Shown: piece after piece, positions 1-8,568 of the stretch | How positions within the stretch are numbered: position 1 is the first letter of the stretch | Layout: each line of letters begins with the position of its first letter | Assembly: GCA_018713405.1 (NCBI GenBank) | Contig: DVOR01000125.1 | Span: forward strand, 1-28,894 | DNA: 28,894 nt | Reading direction: 5' to 3' | From: Candidatus Spyradenecus faecavium | Lineage (GTDB): Bacteria > Verrucomicrobiota > Kiritimatiellia > RFP12 > DVOR01 | Position numbers and translations under genes: made by a program | Notes under the pieces: model-generated | Told to the model about the DNA's origin: nothing | The model's input: the letters and a program-made list of their open reading frames with translations, nothing else | The model's database searches: none

Positions 1-1
1 C

Positions 2-2914
2 GTCTACTCGGCGAAGCTGGCCGTCCCCGCCCTCAAGCCCGGCGAGGAGGTCAAGCTGGCCCTGCCCGCCGGCACCGTGCCCAACGTGGCGCGCTGGACC
101 GCCGAGACCCCGAGCCTCTATGACACCACCCTCGCGCTCCCCAACGGCGACGCCCGCGCCCTCAAGCTTGGCTTCCGCCGCATCGAGGTGGGCAAGCAGG
201 GCGAGCTCCTCGTCAACGGCGTCAGCACCAAGCTCTGGGGCGTCAACCGCCACGAGATGGACCCCGACCGCGGCCGCTACATGACCGAGGAGAAGATGCA
301 ACAGGACGCTCTCTGGATGAAGAAGGGCAACTTCAACGCCGTGCGCACCGCCCACTATCCCAACGACCCCCGCTGGTACGAAATCTGCGACGAGATTGGC
401 CTCTACGTGATGGACGAGGCCAACATCGAGGCCCACCAGCTCCGTGGCCACCCGCAGTGCCTGAACAACAAGCCGAATTGGCACGCCGCCTACGCCTTCC
501 GCGTCCACAACATGTTCCAGCGCGACAAGAACCACGCCTCCATCATCATGTGGTCCCTCGGCAACGAGACCGGCCCCGGCAAGAACCTCGCCGACCAGGG
601 CGACTGGCTCAAGCAGAACGACCCCTCCCGCCTCGTGCACTACTGCGACTTCCCCGAGAACTCCCCGCACAACGACATGGATTCCTCCATGTACCGTCCG
701 CACGACCAGCTCCGCAACATCGCCAAGCGCCACACCCACCGCCCCTACGTCCATGTGGAGTATGCCCACTCCATGGGCAACGCCTGCGGCATGTTCGATG
801 AGTACATCAAGATCTACGAGGAGTATCCCCGCATGATCGGCGGCTTCGTGTGGGACTACATCGACCAGGGCCTCCGCGCCACCAAGGACCCCAAGACCGG
901 CCTCTTCAAGCTCGAGCCCTTCACCGGCAAGTCCCTCGCCTTCGGCGGCCTCTTCGGCGACCGTCCCAACTTCGGCGACTTCTGCGACAACGGCGTCATC
1001 ACGGCCGAGCACAAGCCCAAAGGCCAGTTCTGGGCCATCAAGCGCGCCCAGCAGCCCTTCGCCTTCGCGTGGGACGCCGCCAAGCAGACCCTCACCGTGC
1101 GCAGCAAGTTCTTCCACAAGACCGCCGAGGGCTACGCGCTCTATGACAAGGCCGGCAAGCGCCTGGCCGACCTCCCCGCCCTCAAGCCTGGCGAGAGCGC
1201 CGCGATCGACGTCAAGCCCACGCGTGACGGCGACAGCGACTACCCCGTCTTCATCGGCGCCGAGGGCGTCGACCCCAAGGCCATCGTGACCGATTGCGTC
1301 GCGTGGTTCGCCATCCCCGGCGGCGACCGTGAGCCGATGCAGCCCAAGAAGCCCGACAGCCTGCCCAAGATCCAGGCCTCCGTCGCCCAGACCGAGGACG
1401 GCGCCCTGCGCGTCTCCGGCGTCGGCGTCGAGGGCACCTACCTCCTCTTCCGCGACGGCGTCCTCGAGCAGGTGCACTACAACGGCCGCGACCTCCTCGC
1501 CGCCCCGCCCCGCTTCACGATGTACCGTGCGCGCATCAACAACGACCGCTACATCAAGGACTCCGCCACCTGGCGCTCCCTCAAGAACCAGGGTAACCGT
1601 TGCCTCTCCATGAAGTGGCGCAAGCTCGAGGGCGACCAGGAGGCCGTCCAGATCATCGCCGAGATGGAGACCGACGGCGGCAACGTGCCCTACAAGTACA
1701 CCCTGGTCTGGACGGTCCTCATGAACACCGTCACCTGCGAGGGCGTCTTCTACCCGCAGTCGCCCGAGGAAATCATCCCGCGCCTGGGCTTCGAGCTCGC
1801 CGTCAACAAGGCCCTCGACACCGTCCACTACGACGCGCTCGGCCCCTTCGAGAACTACGTCGACCGCAAGTTCCACACCTGGCGCGACCACTTCACCTGC
1901 TCCGTGGAAGACTTCTTCATGCCCTATCCCGAGACGCAGGAGTACGGCAACCGCGAGGACGCGCACTGGCTCTTCCTGGAGGACGGCGAGGACTCCCTCT
2001 GCTTCTTCTCCCCCGTCTGGAACCGTCCCTTCGCCTTCTCCGTGAACCAGTGGGACGCCGTGACGCTCTTCGACGCGACGTTGCCCTCCCTCCTGCCCGA
2101 GCCCGACAAGACGTGGCTGCACCTGGACTACGCCCAGACCGGCCTGGGCAACGGCTCCTGCGGCCCCCGCCCGTGGGCCGAGCACCTGGTCTACAACAAG
2201 CCCTTCTCCTTCGGTTTCGCCCTGCGCTTCGGCTCCAAGCCCTTCAAGCCGCAGCCCTTCCGGCCCACCGCCGGCCTGGCCCTCGTGACGCGCGACGGCA
2301 AGAACCAGGTCACCGTCACGCCTGACCGCGCCGACGCCAAGGTGCAGGTCTCCGTGAACGGCAAGGTGCCCTTCGTCTACGACAAGCCCTTCACCCTCGA
2401 GAGCGGCACCGTCGCCGTGACGGTCGTTCCGGACGGCGACCAGCTCCCCTCCCCGACGCTCGAGCGCACCTTCGCGAAGGAGGCCACCCGCACCGCCTGG
2501 AAGGTCGTGAACGTCTCCTCCGAGGAGCCTGGCGAGGGCAACGTCGCCCACATCTTCGACGGCAACCCCAAGACCTACTGGCACACCGACTGGCGCAACG
2601 TCCACCCCGACTACCCGCACAGCTTCGAGCTGGACTTCGGCGAGACGCAGTCCGTCGCGGGTATCCGCCTCCTGCCGCGCGCCGATGAGCTCAACGGCCT
2701 GATCGGCAAGTGCAAGGTGGAGCTGAGCCAGGACGGCAAGACTTGGGTCACCGTCTTCGAGGGCGACACGGGCTGGCGTCCGAACAAGCGCACCTGGCGC
2801 GACCTCGACTTCAAGCCCGTCGATGCGCGGTACCTCCGCTTCACCGCCATCGCCCCGGCTATCAAGGGCCATATCTGGGCCACCCTCAGCGAGCTGACCC
2901 TCAAGATCCGCTGA
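2..2914 (+). CDS. lacZ: Beta-galactosidase, GH2 LacZ type, with C-terminal F5/8C domain (5' partial)
   Basis: This enzyme hydrolyses terminal beta-galactosides such as lactose. The frame is open from base 2, so the N-terminal sugar-binding domain lies outside the window and about 970 residues are visible. The GH2 barrel shows NAVRTAHYP (about 335-361), the acid/base Glu in SLGNETG (codon 566-568) and the nucleophile Glu in VEYAHSMGN (codon 758-760). The order and wording match LacZ rather than beta-glucuronidase. A Bgal_small-like sandwich follows (about 1390-2230; ARINNDRY resembles the LacZ TDND strand). The last 140 residues (about 2490-2911) read as an F5/8 type C (discoidin) domain with IFDGNPKTYWHT and a closing ARYLRF...SELTLKI pattern, an add-on not found in E. 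coli LacZ that may bind glycans. Secretion cannot be judged without the N-terminus. The gene ends just before a strong terminator. The gal operon at 21.5 kb would use its product. Confidence 0.95.
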   Translation, partial: VYSAKLAVPALKPGEEVKLALPAGTVPNVARWTAETPSLYDTTLALPNGDARALKLGFRRIEVGKQGELLVNGVSTKLWGVNRHEMDPDRGRYMTEEKMQQDALWMKKGNFNAVRTAHYPNDPRWYEICDEIGLYVMDEANIEAHQLRGHPQCLNNKPNWHAAYAFRVHNMFQRDKNHASIIMWSLGNETGPGKNLADQGDWLKQNDPSRLVHYCDFPENSPHNDMDSSMYRPHDQLRNIAKRHTHRPYVHVEYAHSMGNACGMFDEYIKIYEEYPRMIGGFVWDYIDQGLRATKDPKTGLFKLEPFTGKSLAFGGLFGDRPNFGDFCDNGVITAEHKPKGQFWAIKRAQQPFAFAWDAAKQTLTVRSKFFHKTAEGYALYDKAGKRLADLPALKPGESAAIDVKPTRDGDSDYPVFIGAEGVDPKAIVTDCVAWFAIPGGDREPMQPKKPDSLPKIQASVAQTEDGALRVSGVGVEGTYLLFRDGVLEQVHYNGRDLLAAPPRFTMYRARINNDRYIKDSATWRSLKNQGNRCLSMKWRKLEGDQEAVQIIAEMETDGGNVPYKYTLVWTVLMNTVTCEGVFYPQSPEEIIPRLGFELAVNKALDTVHYDALGPFENYVDRKFHTWRDHFTCSVEDFFMPYPETQEYGNREDAHWLFLEDGEDSLCFFSPVWNRPFAFSVNQWDAVTLFDATLPSLLPEPDKTWLHLDYAQTGLGNGSCGPRPWAEHLVYNKPFSFGFALRFGSKPFKPQPFRPTAGLALVTRDGKNQVTVTPDRADAKVQVSVNGKVPFVYDKPFTLESGTVAVTVVPDGDQLPSPTLERTFAKEATRTAWKVVNVSSEEPGEGNVAHIFDGNPKTYWHTDWRNVHPDYPHSFELDFGETQSVAGIRLLPRADELNGLIGKCKVELSQDGKTWVTVFEGDTGWRPNKRTWRDLDFKPVDARYLRFTAIAPAIKGHIWATLSELTLKIR

Positions 2915-2936
2915 GCCCCTCCGCCCAAACCCATGC

Positions 2937-2971
2937 GGCGCCCCGCTTCTCCGGCGGGGCGCCCTTCTTTT
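2937..2971 (+). terminator. Rho-independent terminator of the beta-galactosidase gene
   Basis: A perfect 10-bp stem (GGCGCCCCGC pairing with GCGGGGCGCC) with a 7-base loop is followed by CTTCTTTT. It lies 22 bases after the stop codon. Confidence 0.9.
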
Positions 2972-3055
2972 GCATCCGAGACGCTTCGCGGAGTGGGGCC
3001 GACGGTCTCCCTTGGGACTTCCCTGAGGCGCGCGTGATTGCCCTAAAAATTGTGC

Positions 3056-3083
3056 TTGCTTCTGCTCTAAAGTTTGCTATAAT
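3056..3083 (+). promoter_or_regulatory. Promoter-like element with no gene behind it
   Basis: TTGCTT, 16 bases, then a perfect TATAAT preceded by TGC (an extended -10). The predicted start is near 3090. No plus-strand gene follows; the next coding sequence is antisense (atpC). It may drive a short non-coding RNA or be spurious. Confidence 0.4.
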
Positions 3084-3250
3084 TATCAGTATTCTTTTGC
3101 CGGTTTGCCCGGCGGGCCTCTGTGCCCCTCTTGGCCGCGCGCCTCCGCGTGTGCACGCTTTTGCGGTTTCCCTGCGTCTTGTCCGGCGTGGGGTGTTTTG
3201 TGTCTCCGGAAATGCGTCTCGGTTCGCCTTGGAATAAGGTATAGCTCCTG
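3084..3250 (+). other. Non-coding stretch, possible short RNA
   Basis: T- and G-rich on the plus strand and unlike the neighbouring coding DNA, with no credible reading frame. It holds a small hairpin GCCGG/CCGGC (3099-3113) and a weak GCGT/ACGC hairpin followed by TTTT (3147-3162). A transcript from the promoter at 3056-3083 could end there, giving an RNA of about 70 bases, or could run towards the atp terminator hairpin. No RNA family is recognised. Confidence 0.2.
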
Positions 3251-3289
3251 AAAACAAGAAGCCCCGTGCGGGGGCACGGGGCTTCTTGT
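3251..3289 (-). terminator. Terminator of the atp operon
   Basis: A perfect 16-bp stem (3254-3269 with 3274-3289) and a GGGG loop on the plus strand. Read on the minus strand it follows the atpC stop and ends in TTTTCAGG. The plus-strand side has no T tract, so it should act mainly on minus-strand transcripts. Confidence 0.85.
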
Positions 3290-3307
3290 GGGGGTAGGGG
3301 AGGGACC

Positions 3308-3574
3308 TCAGACCGCGAGGCGGGCCAGCGGGGTGAGGAGCTTCACCGTCTTGCCGTCCGTCACCAGGATGGCGCGGGAGGTGCGGAAGGAGACCCACTC
3401 GCCGCCTTGGCGGATGCGGATGATGCCGGGTGGGCAGGCCGCCACCATCGGCTCGTGCCGGGCCAGGACGCCGAGCTTGCCGACGGAGGTCGCGACCTCG
3501 ACGGCGGTGATGTCGTCGCCCTCGATGAAGACGCCGGAAGGGGTCTCGATGCTGAAGTGGAAGGGCGTATCCAT
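3308..3574 (-). CDS. atpC: ATP synthase F1 epsilon subunit, short form
   Basis: This is the central-stalk subunit that links gamma to the c-ring. Its 88 residues form only the N-terminal beta-sandwich, recognisable from the TPSG...EGDDITAVEV start, GKLGVLARHEPMVA and the ILVTDGKTVKLL end. The usual subunit is about 130-140 residues, with a C-terminal helical hairpin that can latch gamma and inhibit ATP hydrolysis. That part is absent, and the stop is followed directly by the operon terminator with no trace of a broken remainder. It is the last gene of the operon, 12 bases after atpD. The loss of the epsilon brake is inferred from length. Confidence 0.9.
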   Translation of the reverse strand: MDTPFHFSIETPSGVFIEGDDITAVEVATSVGKLGVLARHEPMVAACPPGIIRIRQGGEWVSFRTSRAILVTDGKTVKLLTPLARLAV

Positions 3575-3586
3575 GGGGAGCGTGCC

Positions 3587-5029
3587 TTACTTGCCTTCGG
3601 CCGCGAGCTTGCGGGCCTTTTCGCGGACGTCGTCGATGGAGCCGGCCATGTAGAAGGCGGCCTCGGGCAGGTCGTCGCACTTGCCGTCGAGCACCTCGGC
3701 GAAGGAGCGGATGGTGTCCTCGAGCTTGACGAACTGGCCGGGGATGCCGCTGAACTTCTCGGCGACGTGGAAGGGCTGGGAGAGCAGACGCTCGACCTTG
3801 CGGGCGCGGGCGACGGTCATCTTGTCGCTCTCGCTCAGTTCGTCCATGCCGAGGATGGCGATGATGTCCTTCAGTTCCTTGGCGCGCTGGAGGAGCTGCT
3901 GCACGCCGTTGGCGACGCGCATGTGCTCCTCGCCGACGATCTCGGGCGCGAGCATGGAGGAGGTGGAGGTGAGGGGATCCACGGCGGGGTAGATACCCTT
4001 TTCCACGATGGCGCGGGAGAGCTCGGTGGTGGCGTCGAGGTGGGCGAAGGTGGTGGCCGGGGCCGGGTCGGTGTAGTCGTCGGCGGGGACGTAGACGGCC
4101 TGCACCGAGGTGATGGAGCCGGACTTGGTGGAGGTGATGCGCTCCTGGAGCTCGCCCATCTCGGTGGCCAGCGAGGGCTGGTAACCGGCGGCGGAGGGGA
4201 TGCGCCCGAGCAGGGCGGAGACCTCGGAGCCGGCCTGGGTGAAGCGGAAGATGTTGTCGATGAAGAGGAGGACGTCCTGGTTCATCTTGTCGCGGAAGTG
4301 CTCGGCGATGGTGAGGGCCGAGAGGGCGACGCGGGAGCGGGCGCCCGGGGGCTCGTTCATCTGGCCGAAGACCATGGCGGTCTTGTCGAGGACACCCGCG
4401 TCGGCCATTTCCTGGTAGAGGGAGGTGCCCTCACGGGTGCGCTCGCCGACGCCCGCGAAGACGGAGTAGCCGCCGTGGCCCATGGCGATGTTGTGGATGA
4501 GCTCTTGGATGAGGACCGTCTTGCCCACGCCGGCGCCGCCGAAGAGGCCGATTTTGCCGCCGCGACGGTAGGGGGTGAGCAGGTCGATGACCTTGATGCC
4601 GGTGACGAGAATCTCGGCCTCGGGGTTCTGGTCGGTGAAGGAGGGGGGCTCGCGGTGGATGGGGTCGCGCTCCTCGCACTGCACGTCGCCGTGGCCGTCG
4701 ATGCCCTCGCCGAGCAGGTTCATCACGCGGCCGAGCGTGCCTTTGCCCACGGGCATGGACATGGGTCGGCCGAGGTCCTTCACCTCGGCGCCGCGCACGA
4801 GGCCGATGGTGGAGCCCATGGCGATGGCGCGGACGCGGCAGTCGCCGAGGTGCTGCGCCACCTCGAGCACGAGGTTGAAGGGCTTGTCGTTGAGCAGGGG
4901 GTTGGTGGTGCGCAGGGCGGTCTGGAGGCGGGGGCGGATGCCGGACTCGAACTCGATGTCGACGACCGCGCCGAGCACTTGGATCACGTGCCCGATGTTT
5001 TCCTGGGGTGTCTGGGTGACGTCTGCCAT
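3587..5029 (-). CDS. atpD: ATP synthase F1 beta subunit
   Basis: Catalytic subunit of F1 that makes ATP from ADP and phosphate, 480 residues and full length. It shows Walker A GGAGVGKT (164-171), the catalytic Glu in GVGERTREG (Glu196), LLFIDNIFRF with the Walker B Asp, the SALLGRIPSAAGYQPSL segment and a DELSE loop near residue 395. GERTREG is followed by TSLY instead of the common NDLY, a mild change. The start ATG has AAGGGA about 9 bases upstream. It lies between atpG (15 bases) and atpC (12 bases). Confidence 0.99.
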   Translation of the reverse strand: MADVTQTPQENIGHVIQVLGAVVDIEFESGIRPRLQTALRTTNPLLNDKPFNLVLEVAQHLGDCRVRAIAMGSTIGLVRGAEVKDLGRPMSMPVGKGTLGRVMNLLGEGIDGHGDVQCEERDPIHREPPSFTDQNPEAEILVTGIKVIDLLTPYRRGGKIGLFGGAGVGKTVLIQELIHNIAMGHGGYSVFAGVGERTREGTSLYQEMADAGVLDKTAMVFGQMNEPPGARSRVALSALTIAEHFRDKMNQDVLLFIDNIFRFTQAGSEVSALLGRIPSAAGYQPSLATEMGELQERITSTKSGSITSVQAVYVPADDYTDPAPATTFAHLDATTELSRAIVEKGIYPAVDPLTSTSSMLAPEIVGEEHMRVANGVQQLLQRAKELKDIIAILGMDELSESDKMTVARARKVERLLSQPFHVAEKFSGIPGQFVKLEDTIRSFAEVLDGKCDDLPEAAFYMAGSIDDVREKARKLAAEGK

Positions 5030-5044
5030 AAGGTGTGTCCCTTC

Positions 5045-5917
5045 TCAGTTCAGCGCCTCTGCGCCGGAGACGATTTCGGTAAGTTCGTTGGTGATGGCGG
5101 CCTGGCGGGCGCGGTTGCGCTGGGTCTTGAGGTCCTTGATCATGGCCTGGAGGTTCATGGTCGAGTTGTCCATGGCCATGACGCGGGCGGCGAGCTCGCC
5201 GGTCGCGGAGTGGAGCATCGCGTAGTAGATGGAGAGCTGGAGCCAGAGGTAGACGATGTTCTCCAGGAGGCGCTCGTCGTTGGGCTCGATGTTCTCCGGC
5301 AACGGCATCGGCTCGGCCTTGACCTTCGGCACGGGCGGGCGCGCGTCAGGCAGGAGGCGCTCGGTGCGGCAGTCGTTCGTCATCGAGTTGACGAAGTGGT
5401 TGGAGATCAGCCACACCTCGTCGTAGAAGCGCCAGTGGAAGAGGCGCATGACGAACTTCGCCACGCGGTCGGAGTCCTTCACGTCGGGGTGGCTCGAGGC
5501 GGGGAGCACCTTCGAGAGGCCGGGGAACTCGCTCTTGAGCACGCCGTAGGCCTTCTGGCCGACGTAGAGGTGGTCGATCTTCGCGGCGCGGGCCTCGTTC
5601 TTGGCGTGGAACTCCTTGACGGCGCGCACGACGGCGGTGTTGAACCCGCCGCAGAGGCCGCGGTCGGCGCTCATCACGATCACCAGGATCTTGCTGTCCT
5701 TCTCCGGCGGGGGCTGGAGGAACCTGTGCTTGGCGAAGCGCGGCTGCTTGACCACGTCCGCCAAGGCGAAGAGGGCGCGCGTGAAGCCCTCCGGCTTGGA
5801 GAGGTCGCTCTGCACGCGGTGGAGGTGCGAGCCGGCGACCAGCTTCATGGTGCCGGTGACGCGTCCCATGCTGGCCATCGAGGCCAACCGCTCGTTATAC
5901 TCGCGCAGACTGGGCAT
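5045..5917 (-). CDS. atpG: ATP synthase F1 gamma subunit
   Basis: The rotating central shaft of F1, 290 residues, which is normal length. The N-terminal helix (REYNERLASM...GTMKLVAGSHL) and C-terminal helix (RNRARQAAITNELTEIVSGAEAL) form the coiled coil that turns inside alpha3beta3. SADRGLCGGFNT is the conserved Rossmann-side motif. It begins 6 bases after the atpA stop, so translation is likely coupled; only a weak AGAAG-like site precedes the ATG. Confidence 0.98.
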   Translation of the reverse strand: MPSLREYNERLASMASMGRVTGTMKLVAGSHLHRVQSDLSKPEGFTRALFALADVVKQPRFAKHRFLQPPPEKDSKILVIVMSADRGLCGGFNTAVVRAVKEFHAKNEARAAKIDHLYVGQKAYGVLKSEFPGLSKVLPASSHPDVKDSDRVAKFVMRLFHWRFYDEVWLISNHFVNSMTNDCRTERLLPDARPPVPKVKAEPMPLPENIEPNDERLLENIVYLWLQLSIYYAMLHSATGELAARVMAMDNSTMNLQAMIKDLKTQRNRARQAAITNELTEIVSGAEALN

Positions 5918-5923
5918 GGCCGG

Positions 5924-7450
5924 TTACTTCTTCTGTTGGAAGGGCGTGAGCACTTCCTTCATGAGGTCGTCGAGCAGGCCCTTGAGCTCGTCGTCCAGCA
6001 CGGGGCTCTTGCGGAAGCGCGCGTCATAGGCCTGGCCCGTGGCGGACTCGCTGAGGGCGACGTGGAGGGCCTTGAGCGCGTCGGGCAAGCGGGTGACGGG
6101 GATGCGCACCAGCCACTTGTTCGTGCCGGCGTAGAGGTCGGCCACCTGCTCGGCCACGGACTTCGGGCTGCCGGGCATCTGGCGGATGGCGTGCATCAGC
6201 GCGCGGCCCGTGGCCAGCTGCTCCAGCGTCCCGGCGTCGAGGTCCGACGAGAAGGAGGAGAAGGCCTCGAGCTCGCGATACTGCGCCAGCATCACGCGGA
6301 GCGGGCCGGCGACCTTCTTCATGGCCTTCACCTGGGCGTCGCCGCCCACGCGGGAGACGGAGATGCCGGGGTTGATGGCGGGGCGCTGGCCTTCGTGAAA
6401 GAGGCCTGCCTCAAGGAAGATCTGGCCGTCGGTGATCGAGATGACGTTCGTCGGGATGTAGGCGGAGATGTCGTTGGCCTGCGTCTCGACGATCGGCAGG
6501 GCGGTCATGCTGCCGCCGCCCTTCTCGTCGGAGAGCTGCGCGGCGCGCTCCAGCAGACGGCTGTGGAGGTAGAAGACGTCGCCCGGGAAGGCTTCGCGGC
6601 CCGGCGGGCGGCGCAGCAACAGCGACATCTGGCGGTAGGCCTGCGCGTGCTTGGTCAGGTCGTCGTAGATGACGAGGGCGTGGCCGCCGCGGTTCATCCA
6701 GTACTCCGCCATCGCGCACCCCGCGTAGGGCGCGAGGTACTGCAGCGGCGCGGGCTCGGAGGCGTTGGCCAGGATGATGGTGGTGTAGGCCATGGCCCCG
6801 GCGTCCTCGAGCTGCTTGTGGAGGGCCGCCACGGTGGAGAGCTTCTGGCCGATGGCCACGTAGAAGCAGTGGACGTCGCCACCCTTCTGGTTGAGGATGG
6901 CGTCGATGGCGATGGTGGTCTTGCCCGTCTTGCGGTCGCCGATGATGAGCTCACGCTGGCCGCGGCCGATGGGGGTGAGCGCGTCGATGGCCACCAGGCC
7001 GGTCTGCATCGGGGTGTCGACGTTGCGGCGCTCGATGATGGAGGCCGCCGCGGCCTCGACGGGCATTTGCGCGTCGGCGGCGATGGCGCCCTTGCCGTCG
7101 AGCGGGCGGCCGAGGGCGTCGACCACGCGCCCGGTGAGCGCGGGGCCCGCCGGCACGGAGACGACGCGCCCGGTGCGGTGGAATCGGTCGCCTTCGCGCA
7201 CGTTGATGTCGCTGTCGAGGACGGCGATGCCCACCACGTCCTCCTCCAGGTTCAGCGCCAGGCCGGCCACGCCGTTCTCGGTCTCGACCAGCTCGTTGTA
7301 CATCACGCCTTCCAGTCCGTCCACGCGGGCGATGCCGTCGCCGACGGTGAGCACGGTGCCGAACTCGGTGGTGTCGATGCGCTTGTCCACCCCTTCCATG
7401 CGCTGGCGCAGGAGGGCGGAGAGCTCATCGGGTTTCAATTGGGTCTTCAT
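5924..7450 (-). CDS. atpA: ATP synthase F1 alpha subunit
   Basis: Non-catalytic nucleotide-binding subunit of F1, 508 residues. Walker A is GDRKTGKT (171-178). ISVSRVGGDAQVKAMK carries the arginine finger that reaches into the beta active site. The N-terminal region (DGIARVDGLEGVMYNELVE) is the usual beta-barrel. I place the start at the ATG beginning MKTQLKPDEL, with GAGGA 9 bases upstream. An in-frame TTG two codons earlier is possible but unnecessary. It follows atpH by 12 bases. Confidence 0.98.
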   Translation of the reverse strand: MKTQLKPDELSALLRQRMEGVDKRIDTTEFGTVLTVGDGIARVDGLEGVMYNELVETENGVAGLALNLEEDVVGIAVLDSDINVREGDRFHRTGRVVSVPAGPALTGRVVDALGRPLDGKGAIAADAQMPVEAAAASIIERRNVDTPMQTGLVAIDALTPIGRGQRELIIGDRKTGKTTIAIDAILNQKGGDVHCFYVAIGQKLSTVAALHKQLEDAGAMAYTTIILANASEPAPLQYLAPYAGCAMAEYWMNRGGHALVIYDDLTKHAQAYRQMSLLLRRPPGREAFPGDVFYLHSRLLERAAQLSDEKGGGSMTALPIVETQANDISAYIPTNVISITDGQIFLEAGLFHEGQRPAINPGISVSRVGGDAQVKAMKKVAGPLRVMLAQYRELEAFSSFSSDLDAGTLEQLATGRALMHAIRQMPGSPKSVAEQVADLYAGTNKWLVRIPVTRLPDALKALHVALSESATGQAYDARFRKSPVLDDELKGLLDDLMKEVLTPFQQKK

Positions 7451-7462
7451 CGTCAATCATCC

Positions 7463-8005
7463 TCAAAGTGCAAAGGCTTGGCGCAGGCGGCGCAAGCGCC
7501 CGGCCAGGGAACCGTCGATCTGGGTGTGGCCCGCGCGCACCACCAGACCCGCGCCTAGGCGCGGGTCGACCGTCACGGTCACGCGCGTCTTCGCGCCGTA
7601 GGCCGCCAACGCCTTCTCGCGCAGGCCGGCCTCGGTGGCGGGGGTGGGCGGCGCGGCGAAGACGAGCGCCACGTCCAGCCTCCCCTCGGCCTTGTCGGCG
7701 AAGCGGCGGAAACTCTTGATCACGTTCGGCACCGCCCCCATCAGGCCATTGACGGAGAGGGCCTCCAGCAGGACCAGGGTGGGCGGGGCCATCGTCTCGC
7801 CCCAGACGGCGTCGATCTGCTTGCGGTGCTCCGCGCGCGGCAGGCTGTGGAAGGCGTGCGCCCAGTCGCGGAAGGTCTTGGAGCCCTCCCACTGCGCCTC
7901 CAGCGCGTCCATGTCCTCGCGCACGCGCCCCAGGCAACCCAGGTCCTCGGCGGCTTGCACCAAGGCTCGGGCGTAGGGGCGGACGGCTTCCTCTTCGTTT
8001 ACCAT
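7463..8005 (-). CDS. atpH: ATP synthase F1 delta subunit
   Basis: Peripheral-stalk subunit joining the top of F1 to subunit b. It has 180 residues starting MVNEEEAVRPYARAL, the typical helical N-terminal opening, and ends with the IDGSLAGRLRRLRQAF tail that matches the family's DGSV...L...L pattern. The frame stays open far upstream inside atpF, but the ATG at 8005 is preceded by GAGG and lies 8 bases after the atpF stop, so the longer reading is an overlap artefact. Its position between b and alpha is canonical. The sequence is divergent, as is usual for delta. Confidence 0.93.
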   Translation of the reverse strand: MVNEEEAVRPYARALVQAAEDLGCLGRVREDMDALEAQWEGSKTFRDWAHAFHSLPRAEHRKQIDAVWGETMAPPTLVLLEALSVNGLMGAVPNVIKSFRRFADKAEGRLDVALVFAAPPTPATEAGLREKALAAYGAKTRVTVTVDPRLGAGLVVRAGHTQIDGSLAGRLRRLRQAFAL

Positions 8006-8013
8006 CGCGTGCC

Positions 8014-8553
8014 TCAGCCGAGCCGCACGTCGGCGGCGATTCTGTCCTGATAGTCCTGGCGCTGCGCGTCGGTCAGCAGGCCGGGGAGCATCCGCTCCAG
8101 GGCCGCGGCGATCTCGCCGCCCGCCTTTTCGGAGAGCTTCCGCATGGCGTTGGCGCGCTCTTCCTCCAGGCTGGCCTCGGCGGCGCGGCGCTTGGCGGCG
8201 AGGGCCTCGCGGGCCTCGGTCTCCATCTCGGCGATGTGCTTGCGCGTGGCGGCGGCGATGGCGTCGGCCTTGGCGCGGGCGTCGCGCTCGGCGTCGGCGA
8301 CGGTCTGCGCGGCCTTGGCGTCGGCCTCCTCGGCAGCCTTGCGGGCCGCGGCGGCGTCGTCGAGGGACGTGCGGATCTCCTCCTCGCGGCTTTCGAGGTA
8401 GCGCAGGATGGGCTTCCAGAGCAGCTTGCCCAGCACCACGAAGGCGATGAGGAAGGCCACCCACGTGAGCGCGACGACCAGCTCGTTGAAGTTCATCACC
8501 GAGCTGGTGTCCGCGCCCTGCGCGGCCGTGGCCAGAATGAACGGCGTCTCCAT
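8014..8553 (-). CDS. atpF: ATP synthase Fo subunit b
   Basis: Peripheral-stalk subunit of Fo, 179 residues. One membrane helix near residues 25-46 (LVVALTWVAFLIAFVVLGKLL) is followed by a long charged, Ala-rich helix (about 55-150) suited to the right-handed b dimer. About 19 residues precede the conserved MNFNELVV; an internal ATG there has no ribosome-binding site, so the first ATG is kept. Only one b gene is present (no b'). Confidence 0.96.
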   Translation of the reverse strand: METPFILATAAQGADTSSVMNFNELVVALTWVAFLIAFVVLGKLLWKPILRYLESREEEIRTSLDDAAAARKAAEEADAKAAQTVADAERDARAKADAIAAATRKHIAEMETEAREALAAKRRAAEASLEEERANAMRKLSEKAGGEIAAALERMLPGLLTDAQRQDYQDRIAADVRLG

Positions 8554-8568
8554 GTGAGCGCCCCCGGC

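Noticed and set aside
3266..7558. A 1430-codon open frame on the plus strand
   Set aside because: It is antisense to atpC, atpD, atpG and atpA, which are certain. Its low-complexity Gly/Val/His/Asp-rich translation is the mirror of strong third-position GC, and it begins inside the atp terminator.
8006..8464. N-terminal extension of atpH into atpF
   Set aside because: The open frame continues upstream only because of GC bias; the ATG at 8005 with its GAGG site and homologous start is clear.
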